A stretch of 28,644 bases of DNA from DASZIT01 sp036264255 (GTDB taxonomy: Bacteria; Actinomycetota; Acidimicrobiia; Acidimicrobiales; RAAP-2), in NCBI GenBank assembly GCA_036264255.1, contig DATARI010000038.1:1-28644 (forward strand), given 5' to 3'. Every line of letters begins with the position of its first letter. Positions within the stretch are counted from its first letter, which is position 1. Positions 22,769 through 28,644 of the stretch are shown here, in pieces. A program made the translations under genes and the position numbers. The notes beneath the pieces are model-generated. The model was not told the origin of the DNA. It did no database searches and saw only the letters and a program-made list of their open reading frames with translations.

Positions 22769-23550
22769 GCAACGGGCTGCCCCCGCCGGCCGGGGTGCCG
22801 AGCCTGCCGCTTCCCCCCAAGAAGCGGAAGCCGGCCCGCAGCCCCCGCACCCCGAGGAGCGGCACCGCCCGGGCGGTGGTGCGCGGGGTGAAGACCCGCG
22901 AACGCATCGAGGTGGCCGGCGGCGCCACCCTGACCATCCTGGTGCTGTCCTGCCACCCGGAGGACACCACCGGGGTCGACCTCGCCTCCGGCACCCTGGT
23001 CCGGGCCCGGGTGGCCTGGCCCGAGGGCCATCTCCCCGATCTGGTCCCCTTCGACGTGGTCGAGGCGGTGCTGGCCGACGAGCCCGAGCGCGACGATCTG
23101 GCCCAGCCGGAAGCGGTCACCGTCTCGGGGCTGCCCCGGCACCTCGGCACCTTCCACGGGCGTCGCAACCGCCGCCTCCTCCACCAGCTGGCCGCCCCGA
23201 TCGAAGAGCATGTGCTCGGGTTCCCGGGGACCTCCGCGCCCTACTGGGAGTTCCGGGGGTTCCGGCCCTCGCTGGCCCTGCTGGTCCCGACCAAGGGACC
23301 GGTCCTGTTCCGCCGGGAGCGGGAGCGGTCGGTGTGGATCCGGTTCGGCTGGGGGCGGAGCGACAACTGGCTGCCGGTCGAGGACCCGAGGGCCGACCGG
23401 GCCCTCGATGTGGCCCGCCGGGACCGGCTCCACGGCAAGGAGCTGGCTTCGGCTCTCGGCTTCAAGCCCCACTACCTGGTGGCGTCCATCAGCACCCCGC
23501 GCAACGGGCACTGCTACAAGACCATCCGGGCTTTGCTGCCCCGGGGCTGA
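22765..23550 (+). CDS. Uncharacterised 261-aa protein coupled to the DUF255 gene
   Basis: The N-terminus is a disordered basic Pro/Lys/Arg segment (residues 1-33, including PLPPKKRKPARSPR). Next come beta-rich segments (RIEVAGGATLTILVLSCHPE) and a mixed domain with GFPGTSAPYWEFRGFRPS, LLVPTKGPVLFRR and SVWIRFGWGRSDNWLPVEDPR. The C-terminus has GKELASALGFKPHYLVASIS and NGHCYKTIRALLPRG. No signal peptide or membrane helix is visible. Only two cysteines occur (LSCHPE and GHCYKT). I do not recognise the family. GTG at 22765 sits in the GTGA overlap with DUF255, and the next gene, PhzF-like, starts 2 bp after its stop, so all three are likely co-translated. Confidence 0.7.
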
Positions 23551-23552
23551 CG

Positions 23553-24329
23553 GTGCCTACCGACCTGGTCGTCATCGACGCCTTCACCGACCACCCGTTC
23601 TCGGGCAACCCGGCGGCCGTCTGCCGGCTCACCCGGCCGGCCTCGGAGTCCTGGATGCGCGCCGTCGCCGCGGAGATGAACCTGTCGGAGACAGCGTTCG
23701 TCGTCGACCGGCCCGACGGCGACTACGACCTGCGGTGGTTCACCCCGACCACCGAGGTGGCCCTCTGCGGGCATGCCACCCTGGCCACCGCCCACCTGCT
23801 CGGGGGCGGCCGGTTCCATACCCGCAGCGGGGTGCTCACCTGTTCGGTCGGTGACGACGGATCGGTGGAGATGGACTTCCCGGCCGACCCGCCGGTTCCC
23901 TGTGCGCCGCCCGAGGGACTGTTCGACGCCCTCGGCGCCGACGGGGACACCCTGGTCGGCAGCTCCGATGTCATGGTGGTGTGCGCGGCGGCCGACACGG
24001 TGCGGCAGCTGAAGCCCGATCTCACCGCGCTGGCCAACGTCGACGCCCGGGCGGTGATCGTCACCGCCGCCGCCGACCTCCCCGGGGTCGACTGCGTCTC
24101 CCGGGTCTTCGGCCCCCGGGTCGGGATCCCCGAGGACCCGGTGACCGGCTCGGCCCATTGCACCCTGGCCCCGTGGTGGTCGGCCCGGACCGGCCGCCGG
24201 GAGTTGGTCGGTGTCCAGCTGTCGGCCCGGGGAGGCACCGTCCGGATGCGGCTGGAGGGTGACCGGGTCATCCTCGGCGGCCAGGCGGTGAGGGTTTCCG
24301 AGGTCCGCCTCCTGGCCGAACCGGGCTGA
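23553..24329 (+). CDS. PhzF family isomerase/epimerase-like protein
   Basis: This 258-aa protein of the PhzF (diaminopimelate epimerase-like fold) family begins VVIDAFTDHPFSGNPAAVC, the usual opening. The catalytic glutamate is Glu46 in MNLSETAFV. RWFTPTTEVALCGHATLA is the N-lobe active-site motif, and RVGIPEDPVTGSAHCTLAPWW is the C-lobe one. In phenazine producers PhzF isomerises trans-2,3-dihydro-3-hydroxyanthranilate, but no phenazine genes are present. Most members are of unknown substrate. It is the third gene of a tightly packed run. GTG at 23553 follows the previous stop by 2 bp. No Shine-Dalgarno sequence is needed if coupled. Confidence 0.92.
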   Translation: MPTDLVVIDAFTDHPFSGNPAAVCRLTRPASESWMRAVAAEMNLSETAFVVDRPDGDYDLRWFTPTTEVALCGHATLATAHLLGGGRFHTRSGVLTCSVGDDGSVEMDFPADPPVPCAPPEGLFDALGADGDTLVGSSDVMVVCAAADTVRQLKPDLTALANVDARAVIVTAAADLPGVDCVSRVFGPRVGIPEDPVTGSAHCTLAPWWSARTGRRELVGVQLSARGGTVRMRLEGDRVILGGQAVRVSEVRLLAEPG

Positions 24330-24343
24330 CCGGTCCCGTGCCC

Positions 24344-24349
24344 TACAGT
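24344..24349 (+). promoter_or_regulatory. Candidate -10 box (TACAGT) of the phosphatase-superfamily gene
   Basis: TACAGT ends 8 nt before the GTG at 24358 in the 28-bp gap after the PhzF-like gene. Leaderless geometry. Confidence 0.45.
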
Positions 24350-24357
24350 CACTGATC

Positions 24358-25533
24358 GTGTCGGCCACCCCCCCTGCATCGGGATCGAGCTCCCCGATCC
24401 GCCCCGACTATCACGGCGCTTGTCTGGCCACGCTGGTCCCCGCCCTGCTGTCCGGCCCGGTCGGGGCCGACGGCGCCGCCGAGCGAACGCCGGACTGGCT
24501 CCCCGCCCCGGCCCGCCAAGCCCGCCAGATCGTCCTCCTGATCGTCGACGGCTTGGGTTGGCAACAGCTCACCGCCCGGAGCCAACTGGCACCCACCCTG
24601 ACCGGGGCGGCCGGGATCGAGCGGTCGATCACCTCGGTGGCCCCCACCACCACCGCCTGCGCGCTCACCTCCATCGCCACCGGCCGCCCGCCCGCCGACC
24701 ACGGCCTGCTGGGGTACCGGCTGGCCGCCCCGAACGACGAGATCCTCAACGCTCTCCGGTGGACGGTCGGGATCCGCCGGCCCCGCGACGCCCGCCAGGA
24801 GTTCCCGGCCTCCAACTACCAGCCCTACCCGCCGTTCCCCGGAGCCGCCCGACCGGTGCCGGTGGTCTCCCGGGGGGAGTTCGGGGGAACCGGGTTCACC
24901 GCCGCCCACCTCGGGTCCTCGCCGCTGGCCGGCTACAAGGTCACCTCCTCGCTGGTCGTCGAGGTCGGCCGGCTGCTGTCGGCCGGGGAGCCGTTCGTCT
25001 ACGCCTACTACGACGGGATCGACAAGGTGGCCCACGAACACGGGCTCGGTCCCTACTACGACGCCGAGTTGCAGACCGTCGACCGATTGGTGGCCGACAT
25101 CGCCTCCGTCCTCCCCGCCGGTGCGGCGCTGGTGGTGAGCGCCGACCACGGGCAGATCAACGTCGGCACCAACGTGGAGCTGCTGGGCCGGGAGGTGATG
25201 GCGGCCACCCGGTTCCTGTCCGGTGAGGGCCGGTTCCGCTGGCTCCATGCCTGCCCGGGCGCCGCCGACGATCTCCTCGCCACCGTCGCCGAGCGTTACC
25301 GCGACACCACCTGGGCGATGAGCCGCGACCAGCTGGTCGACGAGGGGTGGTTCGGCGGCCCGCTCCGTGACGGGGTGGCCGACCGGCTCGGCGATGTCGC
25401 CCTCATCCCCCACGCCCCGGTCGCCTTCCTCGACCCGGCCGACGCCGGCGAGTCCAATCTGGCCGCCCGGCACGGTTCGCTGACCGCCGACGAAATGCTG
25501 GTCCCCTTGGTGGCCATCGGTGGCACACTCTGA
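24358..25533 (+). CDS. Alkaline phosphatase superfamily hydrolase (nucleotide pyrophosphatase/phosphodiesterase-like)
   Basis: This 391-aa metal-dependent hydrolase has the usual two-zinc ligand set of the type I phosphodiesterase branch. The first Asp is Asp64 (IVDGLGW). The nucleophile Thr is in VAPTTTACALTSIATGRPP (residues 95-112, Thr97-99). DGIDKVAHEHG supplies Asp and His, SADHGQ supplies Asp-His, and RHGSL provides the last His. GLLGYRL after the nucleophile is characteristic. There is no signal peptide, so action is probably cytoplasmic. Substrate is unknown. It is followed by the proteasome activator gene with 2 bp between. GTG at 24358 is favoured by the TACAGT box. Confidence 0.9.
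   Translation: MSATPPASGSSSPIRPDYHGACLATLVPALLSGPVGADGAAERTPDWLPAPARQARQIVLLIVDGLGWQQLTARSQLAPTLTGAAGIERSITSVAPTTTACALTSIATGRPPADHGLLGYRLAAPNDEILNALRWTVGIRRPRDARQEFPASNYQPYPPFPGAARPVPVVSRGEFGGTGFTAAHLGSSPLAGYKVTSSLVVEVGRLLSAGEPFVYAYYDGIDKVAHEHGLGPYYDAELQTVDRLVADIASVLPAGAALVVSADHGQINVGTNVELLGREVMAATRFLSGEGRFRWLHACPGAADDLLATVAERYRDTTWAMSRDQLVDEGWFGGPLRDGVADRLGDVALIPHAPVAFLDPADAGESNLAARHGSLTADEMLVPLVAIGGTL
25524..25529 (+). promoter_or_regulatory. Candidate -10 box (CACACT) of the proteasome activator gene
   Basis: CACACT ends 6 nt before the ATG at 25536 and lies inside the end of the phosphatase gene. It differs from the TANNNT pattern at its first base. Co-transcription with the upstream gene is equally possible. 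Confidence 0.3.
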
Positions 25534-25535
25534 AG

Positions 25536-26069
25536 ATGAAGATGGAGAGCGACGCCCCCAGCCCGTCCGGACATCCACCGGCCCTCACCCCCGAGGTTCT
25601 CACCACCCTGGACGGCCAGGTGCCGGAGACGACATCCGGCGAGGAGCCCGCCGAGGAAGTGCGGACGGAGTCGATCGAGAAGCCGGCCAAGCTGCTGCGG
25701 ATCGGGTCGATGGTGAAACAACTGCTCGAAGAGGTGCGGCAAGCGCCACTGGACGAGACCAGCCGGGTCCGACTCCGGGAGATCTACGAGCAGTCGGTCC
25801 GGGAACTGGCCGACGGGCTCTCCGACGACCTGGCCGCCGAGCTCGACCGGGTCTCGATCCCCTTCGACTCCCCCACCCCGTCGGATGCCGAGTTGCGGAT
25901 CGCCCAGGCCCAGCTGGTCGGCTGGCTGGAAGGGCTCTTCCACGGGATCCAGGCCACCCTGGTGGCCCAGCAGATGGCGGCCCGGGCCCAGCTCGACGAG
26001 ATCCGCCAACAGGCCCTTCCCGCCGGCGGGGGCGTTGGCCCCGCCGCCCGCCCCGGGACCTATCTCTGA
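25536..26069 (+). CDS. bpa: Bacterial proteasome activator (Bpa/PafE, DUF2587)
   Basis: This 177-aa protein matches the ATP-independent ring activator of the actinobacterial 20S proteasome. The N-terminus is acidic and disordered (residues 1-48). The helical core contains KLLRIGSMVKQLLEEVRQAPLD, ARLREIYE-like text (RVRLREIYEQSVRELADGL), then PSDAELRIAQAQLVGWLEGLFHGIQATLVAQQMAARAQL. The C-terminus ends PGTYL, equivalent to the GQYL end of M. tuberculosis Bpa that docks into pockets of the 20S alpha ring. The recruited Thr for Gln is noted. ATG at 25536 or 25542 may start it. No proteasome genes are in this window. Confidence 0.93.
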   Translation: MKMESDAPSPSGHPPALTPEVLTTLDGQVPETTSGEEPAEEVRTESIEKPAKLLRIGSMVKQLLEEVRQAPLDETSRVRLREIYEQSVRELADGLSDDLAAELDRVSIPFDSPTPSDAELRIAQAQLVGWLEGLFHGIQATLVAQQMAARAQLDEIRQQALPAGGGVGPAARPGTYL

Positions 26070-26088
26070 TCCGCCCCGGCCCGCTGGA

Positions 26089-26102
26089 AGGTCCACGGAC
26101 CT
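26089..26102. repeat. 14-bp inverted repeat downstream of bpa
   Basis: AGGTCC-AC-GGACCT lies 20 bp after the bpa stop in the 136-bp gap before dnaE. It may be a weak terminator (no U-tract) or an operator for dnaE. Confidence 0.35.
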
Positions 26103-26115
26103 CGGTGCTGCGCGC

Positions 26116-26121
26116 TAGGGT
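26116..26121 (+). promoter_or_regulatory. Candidate -10 box (TAGGGT) of dnaE
   Basis: TAGGGT would start transcription near 26128, giving a leader of about 80 nt. The leader contains ACAGCTGT (26131-26138) and the 17-bp inverted repeat at 26144-26160. Confidence 0.3.
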
Positions 26122-26143
26122 CGGAATCACACAGCTGTAACTC

Positions 26144-26160
26144 CTCCACAGCCTGTGGAG
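26144..26160. promoter_or_regulatory. Inverted DnaA-box-like sequence upstream of dnaE
   Basis: CTCCACAG-C-CTGTGGAG is a 17-bp inverted repeat with 8-bp arms. Extended, the right half TGTGGAGAA (26154-26162) differs by one base from a reversed DnaA box (TTATCCACA or TTGTCCACA). The left half TCCTCCACA (26142-26150) differs by two. It could also be an RNA hairpin in the dnaE leader. Confidence 0.4.
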
Positions 26161-26205
26161 AACCTGGGACAGCCGGCGTCGCCATGACAGAAAGGCGCCA
26201 GTTCG

Positions 26206-28644
26206 TTGGCATCACGGTCGTTCACACATCTGCACACCCACACCGAGTTCTCGATGCTCGACGGGGCCGCCCGGGTCAATGACCTGGTCCAAGCGGCGGT
26301 AGAGGACGGCCAACCCGCGCTCGGGATCACCGACCACGGGAACATGTACGGGGTCCTCGACTTCTACGCCGCCTGCCGGAAGGCCGGGATCAACCCGGTC
26401 ATCGGCACCGAGGCGTACATGGCCGGCGAGTCCCGCCACGACCGGCCGGTGAGGCGGGGCAAGGTCGACGACACCGGTGGCGACGTCGACGGCGGGGAGA
26501 AGCTCTACTACCACCTCACCCTGCTGGCCGAGACCACCGCCGGATACCGGAACCTGTTGAAGCTGTCGTCGGCCGCCTACCTGGAGGGCTACTACTACAA
26601 GCCCCGGGTCGACTGGGAGCTCCTCGAGCGGCACCACGCCGGCCTCATCGCCACCACCGGGTGCCTGGGAGGGGTGGTGCTCCAGGCGTTGTTGGCCAAC
26701 GACCAGGTGAAAGCCGAGTCCTTGGCCGCCCGGCTCCAGGACATCTTCGGCAAGGAGAACCTCTACGTCGAGCTCCAGGACCACGGGCTCCCCGAGCAGC
26801 AGAAGACCAACCCGGCACTGGTCGAGATCGCCCGGCGGATCGGCGCCCCCCTCCTCGCCACCAACGACAGCCACTACACCCACCGGGAAGACCACGTGGC
26901 CCACGACGCCCTGCTCTGCGTCCAGACCGGTGCCCTCATCGCCGACCCCAAGCGTTTCAAGTTCGAAGGGGAAGAGCACTACCTGAAGTCGGCCGCGGAG
27001 ATGCGCCACCTGTTCGCCGAGCTGCCCGAGGCCTGTGACAACACCCTGTTGATCGCCGAGCGGGCCAACGTGGAGATCGAGTTCGGCCATCCGAGCCTCC
27101 CCCAGTTCCCGGTCCCCGACGAGTTCGCCGGCGACTCCTACGAGGTGCGCTCCGCCAAGTACCTGCGCCACCTGAGCATCGAAGGAGCCAAGGAGCGGTA
27201 CGGCGACGCCATCCCCGCCAACGTGCTCGACCGGCTCGACTACGAGCTCGGGGTCATCGGCGACATGGGCTTCTCCGCCTACTTCCTGGTGGTGTGGGAC
27301 CTCATTCGCTTCGCCCGGTCCCGGGGCATCCGGGTGGGGCCGGGCCGGGGCTCGGCCGCCGGTTGCTGCGTGGCCTACTGCCTGAAGATCGTCGACCTCG
27401 ACCCCATCCGCTACGACCTGCTGTTCGAGCGCTTCCTCAACCCGGGCCGGGCCCAGATGCCCGACATCGACATGGACTTCGACGAGCGCTACCGCGGCGA
27501 CATGATCAAGTACGCCGCCGACCGGTACGGCTCCGACCATGTCGCCCAGATCGTCACCTTCTCCACCATCAAGGCCCGGGCGGCGGTGCGCGACGCCGCC
27601 CGGGTGCTCGGGAAGCCCTACATCGTCGGCGACAAGATCGCCAAGGCGATGCCGCCGCTGATGATGGGCCGGGACACCCCGCTGGGGGCCTGCCTGACCA
27701 AGACCGAAGGGTTCGAGGACGGCTTCCACGCCGCCGGCGAGCTGCGCACCATGTACGAGTCCGACTCCGAGGCCAAAGAAGTCATCGATGTCGCCAAGGG
27801 CCTCGAGGGCCTCCGGCGCCAGGACGGCATCCACGCCGCCGCGGTGGTCATCACCGACCAGCCGCTCACCGAGTACGTGCCCATCCAACGCAAGCCGGAC
27901 AGCGACAATCCCGAGGACGCCCCGGTCGTCACCCAGTACGAGATGCACGGCGTCGAGAACCTCGGGCTGTTGAAGATGGACTTCCTCGGCCTCCGCAACC
28001 TCTCGGTGATCGAGCGGGCCCTCGACCTCATCCAGATCTCCACCGGCGACCGGCCCGACATCGACAGCATCCCCCTCGACGACGACAAGACTTTCGAGAT
28101 GCTGCGCAAGGGTGACTCGATGGGGGTGTTCCAGCTGGAGGGCGGGCCGATGCGTTCGCTGATGCGTTCGCTGGCCCCCACCACCTTCGACGACGTCGCC
28201 GCCCTGGTCGCCCTCTACCGGCCAGGTCCGATGGCCGCCAACATGCACCGCGACTACGCCGACCGGAAGAACGGCCGCCAACCGGTGACCTACCTCCACG
28301 AGGACCTGGCCGAGATCCTCGCCGACACCTACGGCCTGATGATCTACCAGGAGTCGGTCATGCGGGTGGCCCAGAAGTTCGCCGGATACTCCCTGGAAGA
28401 GGCAGATAACCTCCGGAAGGCCTGCGGCAAGAAGACAAGGACGCTCATTGCCGCCGAACGGGAGAAGTTCGTGGCCGGCTGCGTCACCGAGGAGTACGGC
28501 GACAAGCTGGGCACCGACCTCTTCGACATCATCGAGCCGTTCGCCGATTACGCCTTCAACAAATCCCACTCGTACGGCTACGGCCTGGTCGCCTACCAGA
28601 CGGCCTGGTTGAAGGCCCGGTACCCGGTCGAGTACATGGCGGCG
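26206..28644 (+). CDS. dnaE: DNA polymerase III alpha subunit (DnaE1), 3' end cut by window
   Basis: This replicative polymerase subunit has 813 codons visible. The PHP domain (1-290) keeps the nine metal-ligand positions of actinobacterial DnaE1: His10, His12, Asp19, His44, Glu69, His103, Cys153, Asp221 and His223. This argues for PHP proofreading exonuclease activity. The polymerase core has GIRVGPGRGSAAG, then PDIDMDFDERYR with catalytic Asp420 and Asp422, and LLKMDFLGLRNL with Asp592. Later motifs are LYRPGPMAANMH and DYAFNKSHSYGYG. The start is TTG at 26206, because an in-frame stop (26185-26187) precedes it, no ATG or GTG lies between, and FTHLHTHTEFS begins seven residues in. GAAAGG is about 10 nt upstream. 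Tau/beta-binding domains lie beyond the window. Confidence 0.96.
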   Translation, partial: MASRSFTHLHTHTEFSMLDGAARVNDLVQAAVEDGQPALGITDHGNMYGVLDFYAACRKAGINPVIGTEAYMAGESRHDRPVRRGKVDDTGGDVDGGEKLYYHLTLLAETTAGYRNLLKLSSAAYLEGYYYKPRVDWELLERHHAGLIATTGCLGGVVLQALLANDQVKAESLAARLQDIFGKENLYVELQDHGLPEQQKTNPALVEIARRIGAPLLATNDSHYTHREDHVAHDALLCVQTGALIADPKRFKFEGEEHYLKSAAEMRHLFAELPEACDNTLLIAERANVEIEFGHPSLPQFPVPDEFAGDSYEVRSAKYLRHLSIEGAKERYGDAIPANVLDRLDYELGVIGDMGFSAYFLVVWDLIRFARSRGIRVGPGRGSAAGCCVAYCLKIVDLDPIRYDLLFERFLNPGRAQMPDIDMDFDERYRGDMIKYAADRYGSDHVAQIVTFSTIKARAAVRDAARVLGKPYIVGDKIAKAMPPLMMGRDTPLGACLTKTEGFEDGFHAAGELRTMYESDSEAKEVIDVAKGLEGLRRQDGIHAAAVVITDQPLTEYVPIQRKPDSDNPEDAPVVTQYEMHGVENLGLLKMDFLGLRNLSVIERALDLIQISTGDRPDIDSIPLDDDKTFEMLRKGDSMGVFQLEGGPMRSLMRSLAPTTFDDVAALVALYRPGPMAANMHRDYADRKNGRQPVTYLHEDLAEILADTYGLMIYQESVMRVAQKFAGYSLEEADNLRKACGKKTRTLIAAEREKFVAGCVTEEYGDKLGTDLFDIIEPFADYAFNKSHSYGYGLVAYQTAWLKARYPVEYMAA

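Noticed and set aside
26184..26282. ATG at 26184 as a dnaE start or leader peptide
   Set aside because: It is in a different frame from DnaE and ends at a stop shortly after, with no conserved sequence. The TTG at 26206 is the only in-frame option after the upstream stop.
26212..28569. 785-codon minus-strand open frame opposite dnaE
   Set aside because: It is fully antisense to an intact, motif-complete DnaE1. Its repetitive Val/Gly/His/Leu composition is typical of the complement of GC-rich coding DNA.

Overview
The window is a GC-rich chromosomal segment in which almost every base is coding. Several features point to an actinobacterium, probably a deep-branching lineage such as Acidimicrobiia. 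These are a proteasome activator of the Bpa/PafE type ending in GTYL, a DUF3151 protein, an actinobacterial DnaE1 with a complete PHP metal site, a menaquinone pathway, frequent GTG starts, and TANNNT -10 boxes placed 6-8 nt before start codons. The lineage is an inference from family content. I see no IS element, prophage, CRISPR array, tRNA or rRNA.

Layout. Positions 1-5804 hold a truncated prepilin peptidase (-), an Nfu-type Fe-S protein (-) back to back with a cysteine-rich unknown protein (+), a divergent pair of small unknown genes (2184-2784), a run DUF3151 -> lipoprotein -> flavin-reductase-like protein (-), and tyrS (-). Positions 5969-8953 hold a carotenoid cleavage oxygenase and an LCP-family cell-wall protein (+), separated by a 270-bp leader with strong hairpins. 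Positions 8932-14841 are a menaquinone island, menD(-) menH(+) menA(-) menB(-) menE(+). It has five of the pathway's genes on alternating strands with gaps or overlaps of 2-52 bp. Positions 14900-19714 (-) hold a four-gene unit: circularly permuted ATP-grasp, alpha-E protein, transglutaminase-like protein and ACT-domain protein, coupled by ATGA and GTGA overlaps. A SAM methyltransferase follows it. This is a predicted peptide-ligation/peptide-cleavage system of unknown substrate, and its ATP-grasp protein ends in seven glutamines.

Positions 19807-20586 encode an SDR oxidoreductase (-). It is divergent from a plus-strand run of a DUF255 thioredoxin-domain protein, an unknown 261-aa protein and a PhzF-like isomerase. 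The 121-bp SDR/DUF255 gap carries two back-to-back perfect 12-bp palindromes and a hairpin. Then come an alkaline-phosphatase-superfamily hydrolase, the proteasome activator, and dnaE1, which starts at TTG and runs off the window end. In front of dnaE1 lies a 17-bp inverted repeat resembling two inverted DnaA boxes.

The strongest window-wide signal is promoter architecture. At least eight genes have a TANNNT hexamer 6-8 nt before their ATG or GTG and no convincing Shine-Dalgarno sequence, which predicts leaderless mRNAs. Other genes have the same hexamer farther upstream, in some cases together with an AAGGAG-type ribosome binding site.
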